The notes under the pieces are model-generated. The model had not been told where the DNA came from, did no database searches, and was given only the letters and a program-made list of their open reading frames with translations. 64,000 bases of DNA from Symbiotaphrina buchneri (lineage: Eukaryota; Ascomycota; Symbiotaphrinales; Symbiotaphrinaceae): contig BCIG01000030.1 in NCBI GenBank assembly GCA_001599915.1, positions 248,001-312,000 on the forward strand, written 5' to 3'. Positions 32,925 through 45,184 of the stretch are shown here, piece by piece. The position numbers and the translations under genes are program-made. Positions within the stretch are counted from its first letter, which is position 1. Every line of letters starts with the position of its first letter.

Positions 32925-34580
32925 ATGGCCCCGCCAACCGCAATTGACGTCAAGGGCGACAGCGACATCTCCGCCATGGTCGTACCGGAGCCATTGACCG
33001 TCGCGGCCATCCCTCAGCGGCGTGCGAAACTTGCTCCCCTGCCGAAAGGGATCGCGGCGGCGGGCACGAGCGAGATGTTCAAGGCGCCCGCGCCCTGGAA
33101 GCCCAAAGCGAAGCGGTGGGATCATATACTGACGACCGAGAGTCTGGCGCGTAAGCCCTCTCCGCTGAAGGGCGCTGCGCAATACCTCAAGGACCCATCG
33201 ATCATCTCGCTGGGGGGAGGTCTGCCGTCTGCCGCGTACTTCCCGATCGAGCACCTCGACTTCAAAGTGCCTTCAGTAGGCCATTGGTCTGAGCAGGAGA
33301 CCAAGGACTCGGGTGTGACCCTGCACGCTGGGAAGTACGACATCAGCGAAGAGAAGAGCGCTTACGATCTGGGTGTTGCGCTCAACTACGGACAGGGCAC
33401 GGGCTCTCCGCAATTGCTGAGATTCGTTACAGAACACACAGAGCTCGTCCACAATCCTCCATACCGGGATTGGCAATGCATTCTGACCACAGGGAACACC
33501 TCTGCTTTTGAGATGGCTCTCCGGATGTTCACAGAGAGTGGCGACTACGTCCTCGTGGAAGAATACGCATTCACATCTTCTCTTGAGGCGGCCTTGCCCT
33601 TGGGTCTGAACTTTGTTGGTCTCAAATTAGACGGAGAAGGTATCATACCTGCCCACATGGACGAGGTCCTGAGCAGCTGGGATGAGAGCGCCAGGAAGGC
33701 AAGGAAGCCAAGGGTGCTTTATACAGTTCCAACTGGGCAGAACCCTACCGGAGCAACAGCGAGCGTGGAGCGTCGTCAAGCCCTATATGAAGTGTGCCTG
33801 AAGCATGACATCTATATCCTCGAAGACGAACCGTACTACTTCCTGCAAATGCAGCCATACACAGGAGCAAATGCGCCTGATGTTCCGCCACCCTCCTCTC
33901 ACGAAGAATTTCTTGGCCAGCTTGTGGAAGGATATCTGCGGCTAGATACCGATGGTCGTGTGATGCGCCTCGACTCTTTCTCTAAAGTCATTGCCCCAGG
34001 TACACGCACTGGCTGGATCACCGCATCGGAGCAGATCTGCGAACGCTTCGTTCGGCAACAGGAGACATCCGTACAGAATCCTAGCGGTCTTTCGCAACTC
34101 TTCCTGTTCAAGCTCCTTGACGAGCATTTCGGTCACGGTGGATATCTAGACTGGCTGGTACATCTGAGGATGGAATACACAAAGAGGAGAGACGTTTTGT
34201 TGCAAGCCTGTGAGAAGTATCTACCGCGTGAGATTGTCAGCTGGGTTCCACCTGCTGCCGGGATGTTTGTGAGTATATCCTCTCTTGAAGTGGCCAATAA
34301 CGCGGGCTAACAAATGTTGTTTTAGCTCTGGCTGCAGCTTGATTGGCAGAAACATCCCCACTCTAACAGCAAGTCACTGTTGGAAGTGGAGGACGAAATA
34401 TTCCTGGCAAGTATCAAGGAGGGCGCACTAGTGGCGAAGGGCAGCTGGTTCCGCGCAGAGAGAGACAAGGAGCCGGATCAGCTGTTCTTCCGTGCAACTT
34501 TTGCTGCTGCGCCTGCAGATAAGATGGACGAAGCTATCAAGAGGCTGGGCGCTGCTGTCAAGGCATCTTTCAAGATATAA
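32925..34580 (+). CDS. Aromatic amino acid aminotransferase (Aro8-type, PLP fold I)
   Basis: Predicted 532 aa, exons 32925-34268 and 34326-34580. The chosen start gives MAPPTAIDVKGD; an open frame extends upstream to 32649 but lacks conserved sequence. Family features are SIISLGGGLPSAAYFP, LNYGQGTGSPQLLRF, TTGNTSAFEMALR, TVPTGQNPTGAT, EDEPYYFLQ and the PLP lysine in DSFSKVIAPGTRTGW (Lys354). The final exon carries KEGALVAKGSWFRA and FFRATFAAA. The enzyme transfers the amino group between aromatic amino acids or alpha-aminoadipate and 2-oxo acids. Aro8 acts in phenylalanine and tyrosine synthesis and can serve lysine metabolism. A general-control-like site lies upstream. Exact substrate preference cannot be read from sequence. 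Confidence 0.92.
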
Positions 34581-34755
34581 TGTAGGAAAGAGACCGGCCT
34601 ATAAGCGCGTATAGACAAGGTAAAAGCGAACTCATCCACCCCCGTAGATAATTTTAGATAGAAGAATAGGCTTTTCTTAGTTTATACTATGCATTGATCG
34701 ACCCGGGTCAAAATATGTCCAGTGCTTTTCATGATCTCCTCGACTTGCGGCTGAT

Positions 34756-35394
34756 CTAGTTGATGAAGTTGATGCAGAAGAAATGTAGTATCAAGCTCCC
34801 AAAAACGAAATCCGCAAACGCCCTGTATTTGCATTTCCTCGTCAGCTCTTGCTGTCCATAAAGCTTGCAGAGGTCCGCAGCCAAGGATGCCGGAGAAAGG
34901 CTCACCTCTCGTTAGATACACTCGCAAACTCTCCCTTGTTCTCTGGATTCGTCTGGATGCGCAAGCTGGCGGCAAGCACGAACTGACCGACTGTGGCCGA
35001 GAAGCCGGCGAGGAAAGCATTGAAAGGCTGGAAAGCAAGGCAAAAGGGTTTGTCAGTCGAATTTTTCGTCCAAGCTGCGTCTATCCACAATACAATCTCT
35101 CTAAAGGACGTGCAGGGGGAAAAGGGAGCGGCTTCGACGTACATAATTGCCAGCCAAAACACAGTACACAAACTGCAGTGCGCCAACCACCATCAAAAAG
35201 ACCATGAAGGCATCAATGAGCTTGACCCGCGAGGGCGTAGTCTTGACATAGCTATCCCACACGCTGAGGACAATCTCTTGCGGATCAGCCGCGGCGGAGC
35301 GAGCTGCGGGCGTGGGCTGCTTCGTACCCGGCACCGTCAACGGCGGCGAGCTCGCACCACCTGTGCTGGATGCGGCCGCTCTCTTGGGGGGCAT
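34756..35394 (-). CDS. ost2: Oligosaccharyltransferase subunit Ost2 (DAD1)
   Basis: Predicted 146 aa, exons 35394-35143, 35027-34906, 34822-34756. An Ala/Pro/Ser-rich cytosolic N-terminus of about 40 residues precedes [39 protein letters not shown], the [19 protein letters not shown] segment and the closing [17 protein letters not shown]. These are the three membrane helices and the conserved tail of DAD1/Ost2. The protein is an essential part of the ER N-glycosylation complex. Splicing of the third exon restores the family's C-terminus exactly. The gene is head-to-head with the TMEM14-like gene. Confidence 0.95.
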
Positions 35395-35750
35395 TGTGAA
35401 TTGTGAAAGGGAAGGAAGCAGGAGGTGTGGGTTTGGCGCCGTTGGCTGGAGATGATGGCGTATGCGTACGTGGATCGTTGCGTGAAGCTTTAGAGGAAAC
35501 GTTGCGTTGGCGTGAAAGGGCCGAGGACACGGACCCACTCCCGTCGGAGGGACAGGGGGGTGTTCAAGCTCCGTAGCTTTCCCCGCACATTTGCTCGCCC
35601 TCGCTCATTCGAAGGCGCTCGTCAACATCAACTTGAAACCAAACCCCCCTTGACAGATAAACCGACTACTGCTTCATAACTCTCCTGAAGCTTTAAACGA
35701 CACTTGGGCCAGATCAGTTCGATATAAAAATCTCTCACATCACAGCAACA
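35395..35750. promoter_or_regulatory. Divergent promoter, ost2 / TMEM14-like
   Basis: This 356-bp region separates divergent starts. Much of it next to the TMEM14-like start is CT-rich. No specific sites are named. Confidence 0.4.
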
Positions 35751-36184
35751 ATGGCAAATCTCCCCTTGTAAGGCAAACCAAAGCAACCCACAGCTAACAC
35801 AGTCTATCCAGGGCCTCGACACCTCCGCTTTCATTCTTTCCTTCCTCACCGCCGGCGGTGGCATCACCGGCTACGTCCGCACCGGGTCCGTCCCGTCCGT
35901 GACCGCCGGTGTCATCATCGGCGTTTTGGTACATCTCAACTTCCCTCACTTGGCAGTCCGAGCCCAGCTAACGTGACCTGTTCTCGCAGTACGGAATCGG
36001 CGGCCTGCGCATCGCCAACCGCCAGCCATACGGCGTCGAGCTGGCACTGCTGGCATCCGTCGTGCTGGCCGGCTCTTCCATCCCGCGTGCTATACGGACG
36101 CAGAAGCCCCTGCCGGCGGGCCTGAGCGCCCTTGCGCTTTATGGGCTGTTCACGTTCGGGAATGCCTACAGAGCCAGGCTTTGA
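35751..36184 (+). CDS. TMEM14-family small membrane protein (first exon out of phase)
   Basis: Exons 35751-35767, 35812-35928 and 35990-36184 give about 109 aa. Conserved TMEM14 segments are LTAGGGITGYVRTGSVPS, GIGGLRIANRQPYGVELALL, ASVVLAGSSIPRAIRTQKPL and ALALYGLFTFGNA. Four short membrane helices are expected. Animal TMEM14 proteins are mitochondrial or ER membrane proteins; TMEM14C acts in haem synthesis. The second junction is perfect. The first is not: the only in-place ATG gives MANLP and 17 nt, but the next conserved exon needs a multiple of three. No alternative GT-AG choice fixes this. Either a base is missing in the assembly, the start lies elsewhere or splicing is unusual. The frame upstream of exon 2 is open but has no ATG. 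Confidence 0.75.
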
Positions 36185-36614
36185 AGCCACAAGGAACCAG
36201 GAGGAGGGACGATGAACAGGAGCATTTTCGGGTTGTAAGCGGGGGACCAGCCAGGCGCATGCGTAGCTTAATATACGAAAACTATGACTTGCTATGCTCC
36301 TCTATCGCTGGTACGAGTGGGCATATTTGAAAAGTCAAGGGTGCGGCAGAAGTAAGCAAATAAGTGATCAGCTGAGCAAGCAAATGCTTAAATCATATTG
36401 GTATCTTCGCGAGATGTCCACAGAACCGTCGAGATGATGATATACCTCTTCTTGCGTAATATCAAACCGGAAGTCTCTCCAAACGCCAGAGCAACCCGCC
36501 ATTTTCTCCCATTGCCGTCTCTTGAATCCAGCCTCGTTCCTCTGTTGGGGACGCTGCCAAAGGAAAGTTCGAGGCAGATCCCACGTCTTTGAATTATACT
36601 CCTCTATATCCCGA
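36185..36614. other. Convergent spacer, TMEM14-like / Rtc4
   Basis: A 430-bp 3'-to-3' spacer. Minor open frames overlap it without support. Confidence 0.4.
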
Positions 36615-38516
36615 TCATGCATCTTCCCGGAGCTCAACAACCTCAGAGGTCCGCTTTTGAGGTAGCTGTACCACCTCATCGTCTTCTTCGTTTAATAGGT
36701 CACCAATTTCAACGCTCTCCTCCAAGATACTCCGTGCTCTTTGCTCGCCAACATCCATGTCCTCCTTGATTAGGAGAATAGCAAGCTCGGGGACTAGGAC
36801 GGATTGGACGTATCCGGCCACACCGCCTGAGGCGATGAGCTTGTCCGTAGGAGCAAGTAATAGTATCTTGTCTGAGAACTCATGTATTATACCTTCAAGC
36901 CTGGAAAAATGTCAGGACGCACAATTGTTTCCTAGCAGGATATACTCACATCATTCTGGCGCCTTTTGACCCGTAATAGCCAGGCGTAAGTCCATCAATA
37001 CCGGCACCCATCATACTCTGGGCAAGGGTGCGGTTCTTGCCCCCTGAAACTTTTGCAGCAAGTGCCTTTCTGTAGAAAGAGGGGGTCTTTGAATCCAACA
37101 TGCTGTCCAAGACCGGGTAATACCGTTTTATACGCTGGCCGAAATTATCCCAATCCAGTTCTGGATAGCCCCTCGCGCTCCATATCTGCTGTGCTGATCG
37201 CTGCCTATGCGCCCTGCAGACCTTCGCCTGAGTACGGACCTTCATACGCTGCGTACCGTTGTCGAAAGCGCGATATATCTCAGCAGGAATATGCTCTTTA
37301 CACATGGGACATCGGACCATTTTCATGTCGTCATTCTCAGAATCACTCTCTCCCTTGAACGAATCCGGGCTATCTGGAGGACTTGTCAAGGCCGAACTCA
37401 ATGATCCGTCTCCAGCAGTATGTCCGGTGAGCTCCTGTCCCGAGAGATCATGCATATCGAAGTCCTTCCCCAACTGGTTCACCTTGTAAGGGTCACTTTC
37501 GGACAGAACCTTGGTTACATTCTTTAGAAAATCCCCTGTCACTCTCACATCTTCTGGGGGACCAATGTGTGTGGAAGGGCCCTTTTGTGCAACTGATCCT
37601 GACGTCCGTGGTACAGCTGGAAGCTGTCTTGGTTTGAGAAACTTCTTCTTCCCAGTATCCTGAGAAGAGCTAATTGGGAGAAGAGAAAAGTCCGATTGTC
37701 CGGCTGATTCGACATCCTCTGAAGCGGGCAATCCAACATCGGCCTCGGATTCGAGAGGACTTGAAGCAAGGCTGACGGATCTAGCACTGGGTACTTGAAA
37801 TTTGGGCCTGGACTTGTGGAAGTTTTGTACTTGGCTGGATTAGCATCATATCTTATACCCATTAGGCCCTAGGCAATCTAGTCGGACTCACCGCTCTCTT
37901 CAAGCCTAGCATGGTACTGGCTTTTAGGCGCCTGGAACGTCTTTTTGCTTTCACGAACAGGCCTCTTATTCCCCTTCTCCGTTTTCTCATCTCGGAGCTG
38001 CATTGCGGCGTTCCTGCCGTGGGCAGAAGCGTAGCGTAACGTCTTCTTCGCCGGGCGCTTCGATATTGCAAAAAAGACATCCCCCTCTTCGTCCTTCGCT
38101 TCAGTCTCTCCCCTAGGTCTCTTTGGTGACACTTTAGGCACAGTTGCCGCCTCTTCGGATGTTTCTCGAACACCATCTTCATCATTACTTAGATCTCCAC
38201 TTTCCTTGGAGCCAATCGTGGGTGCCTTCGATGGTGCTGCTGCATGGTTCCATTTATTCGTCGGCACAAGGACACGACCCCGCTTGCCTCGAGATCGTGG
38301 ACGACGGGGACCTTCCCTGGCCTCTGTCTTCTCTGGTGCGAGTTCGGTCGTCTCTTTTGACTCCTCACCAATCGCCTCCTCGTCGCTGTCTTCTGGCGGG
38401 GCATTGATCTCGGCTTCACTAAGTTGTCGTGACGGCAACGTCTTCAGCAGATGGGCGCCGCCGCGAGGCCCGTTGTTTCTTGTCAACCCTATACTTCCTA
38501 TGTGCGGTCCAGGCAT
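36615..38516 (-). CDS. Rtc4-domain protein (restriction of telomere capping 4-like)
   Basis: Predicted 596 aa, exons 38516-37892, 37829-36950, 36900-36615. The first 400 residues are charged and disordered, with many Lys/Arg patches. The C-terminal half holds the RTC4-like domain: a cysteine pair in RCPMCKEHIPAE, ARGYPELDWDNFGQRIKRYY, GYYGSKGARMM and YVQSVLVPELAILLIKEDM followed by LLNEEDDE. The first intron uses an AAG acceptor (37830-37832), because the nearer CAG would put the domain out of frame. Yeast RTC4 was named from a telomere-capping screen and its mechanism is not settled. The basic tail suggests a nuclear protein. Family membership is clear; function is not. Confidence 0.85.
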
Positions 38517-39141
38517 CCTGTCTGGACGGGCTGCCGGTCAATATTAATGAAGCGCTGATTGTGTGCTTCATGTGGGATGCCGTCAAAAGTACTTTTGACG
38601 TCTGCCGTTGGCGCGTGTGCTGGGACGCGCTAGGAACACGAGACCCAATGACCCGCAAGGCTGAGAGTTTGCTTGCTCAGAGCTCTACCTTAAGGTACTT
38701 AGGGAGTTTCTACTGCAACTTAGTGCAACTTCAAGGTGAACATATTCATAGCTAATAATTCCATTATCTTGCCTATTCTCTCTCTTGACCATCTCTTCAA
38801 GCTTTCGTCTATCTGCTAACATCCGCTATACAGTTGATGGCTCTATGCAGCAGCTTCAGCCACCGGTTGCTTGCGCAAGATGAAGCTTTTCTCCTTAAGG
38901 AGAGGGTATATAATTATCTATCGTTGCAATATGCCTGGCCAGATGGACAGTACCCTGTCGATGTTGAGACAGAGATCGCAAAAGAACCACATCCTAACAA
39001 GAAGTAACTCCGTAAATGCTCGAGATCAGAAGGAAACGCCACCGTGCCACCCCTCAAAATGCACAAACACGCTCAAACAATTGCTTCACAGCACAAATCT
39101 ATTCTCCGTTGGGTACTGCGAAAGGAGGGAAAGGGTTCTGT
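38517..39141. other. Intergenic spacer, Rtc4 start / DUF726 stop
   Basis: This 625-bp region holds the promoter of the Rtc4-domain gene and the 3' side of the DUF726 gene. Small open frames are unsupported. No repeat or RNA gene was recognised. Confidence 0.4.
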
Positions 39142-42100
39142 CTACTCGAAGGTCATCTCCAGTTCTTTCTCCTTTCCGAACTCGTCGTCTTCATCTGCCC
39201 ATGCATTATGCTCCAGCGATATTCCCAGAGGGTTCGTAACAGTTGCCGCGTGCTGCAGAACGGGGCGCTCACTGCCAGAAACAGCACGCACGGGAGTGTC
39301 ATGCTCTGCAAGGTTTAGTCGTGATGTAGGTTCCACCGATGCTGAGCGGTGCGCAGAAAGAGCCGGACTGGAATAGGCTGTGTCGAATGTCATCTGAACG
39401 CCATCATCCGGTTCCAGATACGTATTCCCGTTCTTCTCTGGGCCATACATCATGCGAGCTCTTTCTTTGGAGTCGTCCCGATCTAACGAAGCGCTCGAGT
39501 GAGTGGCTTTTAACGAGGGTAAAGACGCCGTGGCTGCAGGGTTAGATCGGTTCAGACCATCAATTCGAATGTCATGGCTCTTTGTCTCTCGTAGAAGAGG
39601 CTTCGGCACCGGAGACACCGTGGCATAGTAGGATCCGGTGGGCGTGCTATCCAATTTCATGGGAGGGAGCGTCGACTCTAGCTGCTTCACCTCGATTTGC
39701 TCGCTTGCAAGTTCCGCTCGGATGGCATCGACATCAAACAGCACATCACTGCTGCCTGTTCGGTTATTGTCGTTAGCCCTGGCTGCATTTGCCTCATTGT
39801 ACGTCTCCCAGCCCTTTCTTTCGGCATTCTTCTTGCGACTGAATAAGCCGAACTTCTTCTTCTCGGGCTTCTTTTCCAGTTCCCTGCGAGCCGCTTCGAT
39901 CTCACTAATCAATTCGCGTTGACGGGTCTCATGGTTCTCTGGGTCCTGAAGGATCGTCAGCAAAGAATATTAAGCCGGAAAACTTATGTGACATACTGGA
40001 TCCTCGATCTCGGCGAACTCATCACTATCGACAATCCACCCCACCTCTCGCAGGAGGCGAGGCATCGAAGAACGATAAGCCATATGGCCATTCACCAATG
40101 CAGTCACATCAATGTTCTCAAGCCCCGGGATCCCTTCCACAGGACCGAGCCCCGCGACACGCATTATGCCGCCACTTGTGGCACGGAAAAGATAGCCTGA
40201 TTAAATTATTAGCGCCCAAATGATTTCTTAGCTGGCCTGAAAGGGTCCCACCCAATATCCAGTCGTTCTTCGCATATCCATTGACGAATCTGCCTGACAC
40301 AACCGACCGGGCACGCAGATACTCGTCCTTCTTCGCGACGATGGGCGACCCGAAGAGATAAACGTTCTGAACGATACCAAAAGCCCCTTTGTTTGCAAGC
40401 TCACGCAGGCACGAGAAGATCACCCTCGCTCCGAGGGAGAAACCGACGAGAGTAATCGGTCTTACTCCCAGATTCCGATCAATCAGTGAATCAGCCAGAA
40501 TGAGACCGGCAGCATTCGCTCGGTCGAGCGAAACAGTCCAGGGATTGTCTATTAAGTACGATAACTTGGTAAGCATGACAGGAAGCTGAAGGGAAGCCAT
40601 GAGACCAATCAAGATGGTGCTTCCAAGGACTTGTTGTAACCCCTGCGTTAGAGCCTAAAAAGCAAGAAGTGAGCTTTTCTCCTGCAAAGATCGGCGATTA
40701 TGCTTACCTCTGTGGCCAGAATATTGATTGTCTCACCCATACTTCGCAGCATCTCTGGCTCCCATAGTACAGAATATATGTCTCCCATGATGGGATCAAC
40801 CGTGCTATAAGGTAGCCGGACATCGTCGATCTTGCCCGTCATCCAGCCAGACACGGTAATGATCAGGTTTGTCCGTTTGTTGTTATGTAACGGTCTGTAT
40901 TCGAATGTTTTAACAGCACCAGTCCTCCGGTGGGACGCTCTCAAAGCGATTGTAGCACCACTGACAGCACCAGTGGTGGTGACAAGGGCTGCACCGCCAG
41001 CACCAGCAAGGAAGCCACTGGTTCCTGCAACTCCAATCGTGGTAAAACCTGCAGCGAGGCCCGCGCCTATCACTGGTGCCAGAAGACCAGCCGAAAGACC
41101 GATTACCAGGCTCCCACCCACTGTAGCAAGGCCCATCATCATAATCTTTCGCTTGAAAGCTAACTTTCTGCGATTCTCCATATGCTCGTCCTCGTTCCAG
41201 TTCTCCTTACTCGCAGCTTCCTGCATTTCTAGTGCGTCTGTGACACGCTTCTCGAATCTGCAGATATCGAGCCACGGAACGTCCAGAGAAGAACCCACAC
41301 GCTCCAATAATGCCCTCGATCGTGCGTCGTATACAGAGTCAGCTATCAAAATAAGAAAAAGGTCACAAAGTACGGTCCATCGTAGGTCAATGTCGAGATC
41401 CTTGCTTGTTGGGAGTTGCGATGGACTTTGTACCTCAGGTTCGCCCTTAAGCGCGGACTCCGTCGGGGAAGAGGGGAAATCCCCTGAGGTAGAAGAGCCG
41501 CTCTTCTGGGATGCAGATGAAGATTCATCTGCACCCTGCTCGGCCATTGGGTTTTTAACACGGCTATTTACCATCAAACTTGGAGCAAGATCTGACGGTT
41601 GCACGCCATGTTCTGCTAGCTGCTCGATCATGACTTGTTCTGGAGCAGAAATGTAAGCAAAGTGTCTGTCGTACTTCCCGGGAATGTGACATACCGGACG
41701 GGTTAATCTCCATATGTGCGTAAAGCCTCACAATCATCTTTTGGCTCCACATCTTCATCGCTTCAACTGCGACCCGAATCTCCTTGGGGGTTTTGGGACC
41801 CTCCAGATCCTCCACTTCCTTTATCATTGATACCATATGGACTCTTGTAAGCCCAACATAAGCTACCCTCTGACCCTCGGTAAGGAGATCCTTCGTAGCT
41901 TGCATTTGAGACAACGCGTCACGGGGATCGTCTTCGTCCGCAACATTTGTGCCTGATTCTTTGAAGAGGTACTTTGTATTTTCGTCCATGCTTGTCGCCG
42001 ACTGAGCATCATCGTCCATGTTAACCTTAGTGTAACCTTTCCCTGCTCCTCCGAGACTAGCATATGCTATAGTTTCCTCGTCCATCTCTTGCGCTTCCCT

Positions 42101-42757
42101 TGCTATGAGCTTGCCATCATCATCATATATATCATAAGGCGCAAAAGCCGGCATTTCTTGCCAAACTTCATTGTCGTCACCATCATCTTCGTCCTCTTCA
42201 TCCCCTTGAGTTACGAACTGTTGATGCGACCACTCTGACACCCGCCCGTGGCCAGCAGTACCCGAGTTAGCCCTTACTTTGTTGCCTGTCAAATGCGCAT
42301 CTTTAGATGCAGCTTCTTCAGCATCGACAGCTGGCGTCTGAGCAGAGTTGACGGTGGACGTTTGGGCACTGTGCCCATCTTCACGCACAGGCGACTGTGC
42401 TCGTCCACCCTCTCCGTTGGTTTGCTCGCCAAGTTTGAGAGACGTAATATCTAATTCTCCCTCCCTCGATACCGGTATTTCCTGAGCTTTCGACCCCTTA
42501 GATGGCGCTGCTGCAGCATCGCTCACGATTGGCTGTGCACCGTTGGCTGTTGGTGAATTATGTTCCGGATTGTCGGAAATGTCTCCATTGCGCGTTCCAC
42601 CGTCAGCATCCTCATTGACAACATATTTCTTCAGCGGGAGCCCGAATTCGTCAACTTCTTGTATGGATTCCTGTACAACACGGTGCTGTTCTGCGCCGGC
42701 GCTGACCCCTTGCGGGGCCTCATCACTTGCCCCTAATCTCTCATGATCACCCATCAT
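39142..42757 (-). CDS. DUF726 (TMCO4/Mil1-like) membrane alpha/beta hydrolase
   Basis: Predicted 1133 aa, exons 42757-41695, 41639-40708, 40654-40252, 40196-39997, 39945-39142. The first 300 residues are acidic and disordered (EEDEDDGDDNE). The conserved DUF726 core follows: GQRVAYVGLTRVHMV, DLRWTVLCDLFLILIADSVYD, a Gly/Ala-rich membrane region (521-588) and ITVSGWMTG. The nucleophile elbow LVGFSLGAR has Ser738 in a GxSxG motif. Later come VYLFGSPIVA, FVNGYAKNDWILGYLFR and VTALVNGHMAYR. The last 270 residues are polar. The yeast homologue (Yfl034w, Mil1) is a putative lipase linked to clathrin adaptors; human TMCO4 belongs here. A lipase-like role on an endomembrane is inferred. All four introns restore family sequence. 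Confidence 0.9.
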
Positions 42758-43367
42758 GCAGGGAACGTCGGCTTGAGTCCTGCCGCTTCCTCCTCATGGG
42801 ATCCGCTTACGACCGCCTAGAGCATTAACAGCAGCTTGGTATTTTTTGTCCTTTGAATGTTCGTTGGGTGAAGCATCGTGGCCGCTCAAATGTTTAGTCG
42901 ATAGTCGTGCGTGCGCGAGCCGTAACGGTTCACAGCTAGCGTTGACACAATTAGGCTAGCTGTCACTGTCCAGAACGCCCGCACCGTTCGTACCTGAGCC
43001 TAAGCTTCGCGCTATTGATCTACCCTTTTGCTGGGCGTCGGTAAGGTATATAAAAAGTTGAATGGTTGCACATTTGCGGGATGATTGTGCAGTGCAGCAA
43101 ATGAGATATGATTTGACAAGTTGGGTCAAGGCATTGTTACATAAAGAAAGGAAGCAGCCAGGGACGTTATTGGAGTTGCGCTGCTGCATGTTTAGATAAT
43201 TGAGGTACTCTTACAAGACTGAAGAAGCTACAATATCGAAGAAATGTCCGCACTATTCCATGTTCCAGCAGCTTGCTACAGACTGAGACACAGTAATTGC
43301 TTTTACAGGAGATGGAGGTTCATTGGTGCGCAATTACTACTCCGAGAACAGAAGAATAAGACTGTTA
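42758..43367. other. Spacer between DUF726 start and utp23 stop
   Basis: A 610-bp region with the DUF726 promoter and the utp23 3' end. A 77-codon minus-strand frame (42956-43189) has no support. Nothing else was identified. Confidence 0.4.
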
Positions 43368-44430
43368 TCATGACAGTGTCTCCACTTGCGCCGCAGCCTC
43401 CCCTATAATTGCTTGAGTATCATCCTCCTTGCTCGGCTTATGTTTCCGCTTCCTCTTTCGTTTAGAAGGCGCTTCTGGGCCTGCCTCACCGGAGGCGGTC
43501 TCACCGACGGGCTCCGCTTCCGGCCGTGGACTATTTTGCTTCTTTGAAGATTTTGCAGCCCTCTCCTCCTGCTCCTGCTCCTGTGACCTCTTCTTGGGCT
43601 TTTTAACACTTAATGGATTTGGTCCCTTGGTGCCTCTGTGCTTCTTCTTGGGTTCAGCCGTCGTTGCGATCCCATTACCATTCATAGCTGACATTCCACC
43701 ATCCACCACACCGGCGTTATCGTCGCCTTCCTCCCTCTTTCGCTTCAATGATGCACCTGTAGCCCTCTTGCTCTTGAGTCCAACCCTGAACTTGTCCTTC
43801 TCTTCTCTTTCTCGCACCTCCTCTGTAGCTCCTGCCATGGGTTCCATAATCATCACGCTCCTGTTGATGTACACCAATGGTACCCCTGGTATATTCCGCA
43901 TAGCTGCTCTGACTTCATTGTCCTGGCTCGCCACGACGTATCGGTGCTTGTTTGTTCGGCTTTTCTTAGGATCCACCACTTCGGAAAGGCACTCGAGCGT
44001 AGTGAGGGGGTTTTCCAGCTCGTGGTGGTTACAGCGCCGCCGCTCGTAAGTTTTTGCTTGATCTATGAGTTGTGGATCCTTGGGTTCCGCTGTGTAAAGA
44101 TGTCGCATAGAGCACTGCGTGATCACTAGAGTTCGCAAACCAGTCAGTAAGCTAGCCATGGTGAAGAAGATATCATGCTCATACTAGGCTTCACCTTTCC
44201 ATGCAGTGTTCGCTCGAGGCCGTGGACTAGGTCCATCTTGAAACGTGCAGCATCCTGCACCATCCCAGCGTCCACTACAGAAAGGACACTTCAGTATGCA
44301 TTCCCGATGATCATTTCGCGGGGGCTCGTAGGCAAAGCATACCTAGGACCTGGTATGGCTCTCGAAACCCAAAGGTGAGGCCATACTGTTGCATTAACTT
44401 GCGATACTGTTTCGATCGTTTACCTCTCAT
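43368..44430 (-). CDS. utp23: Utp23-like rRNA-processing protein (PIN domain)
   Basis: Predicted 311 aa, exons 44430-44343, 44274-44185, 44125-43368. It starts MRGKRSKQYRKLMQQYGLTF, the family's hallmark. The PIN-like domain continues with FREPYQVLVDAGMVQDAARF, LERTLHGKVKPMITQCSMRH and CNHHE, whose Cys and His residues form the zinc site. HRYVVASQDNEVRAAMRNIPG and PLVYINRSVMIMEP follow. The C-terminal half is a highly basic tail (KRKRKRKHKPSK) suited to rRNA binding. Utp23 is a small-subunit processome factor required for early 18S rRNA cleavages and snR30 release; its PIN fold lacks full catalytic residues in yeast. Nucleolar location is inferred. The two 5' exons restore the diagnostic N-terminus. 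Confidence 0.93.
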
Positions 44431-45184
44431 CGTGGCCGGCCCTGCGTAAGGGATTCCGTGAGCTTCAATAGGCACCGGACAAATTACTCCAACGATGCAG
44501 TTGTTGCAGTGTGTTTAGCATGGGACATGAGCACAGAGATGGAAGAGCATCTCGTCCTGACAATATGCCCGTAATTCTCGGCACAGAGGTCGAGCTAACA
44601 AATTTAAAGATTTGGTCCAGCTTTTTCTTAGCCCGGAAGTTACATCGCTTGGCATTGGGCCAGCCTGACAAGCGGGAGAGCTAAAAGCGCGGTCTTGGGG
44701 CTTACGAACCGAGCGTCCCTTATCACTTCAACTCAGTCAGTTTGATATACATACCGGCGAAGTCTCCAAACGATTGTCCACATGAATTCAATAATGGTAC
44801 TGAACAAATCTGATGGCCGTTCCGTAGAATGTGCTCAAAACAGATGACAGAAATGGCCCGCTCGCCCGGTACAAACGACCCCGCCTTCCGCAGGACATTC
44901 CGCAGCCACTGCAGCGATGTGCAGCTGACTCTCCCGCATTTCTTCCTTCTGCATCATGCACTCCGCTTCTCTGCAAGGTGCGCATGAGGTTCTGGAGTGG
45001 AAATTGTCGGCCCTGTCCGTGGATCCAGCATATTGTGCCTTGTACCAGTCCGTATGATGATTGCGTGGTAGGTGATGAACGAGAGGCGGGCCCGGCGCTG
45101 GGAGAGTGTGCTAATGTTTGAGACTGATAGCTGTGAGGGCTAACATCAAATACTGATGTGAATGACCCCTTGGCCATTTCTCGC
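44431..45184. other. Spacer between utp23 start and Ptc7-like stop
   Basis: About 750 bp holds the utp23 promoter and the 3' side of the phosphatase gene. A 142-codon minus-strand frame at 44788-45216 overlaps the end of the phosphatase in another frame and shows no family match. It is treated as chance. Confidence 0.4.

Noticed and set aside
40832-41656. Plus-strand open frame of 274 codons
   Set aside because: Antisense shadow of the conserved core of the DUF726 gene.
43429-44049. Plus-strand hydrophobic open frame of 206 codons
   Set aside because: Antisense of the Lys/Glu-rich Utp23 tail, which automatically reads as Phe/Leu/Ser-rich on the other strand.
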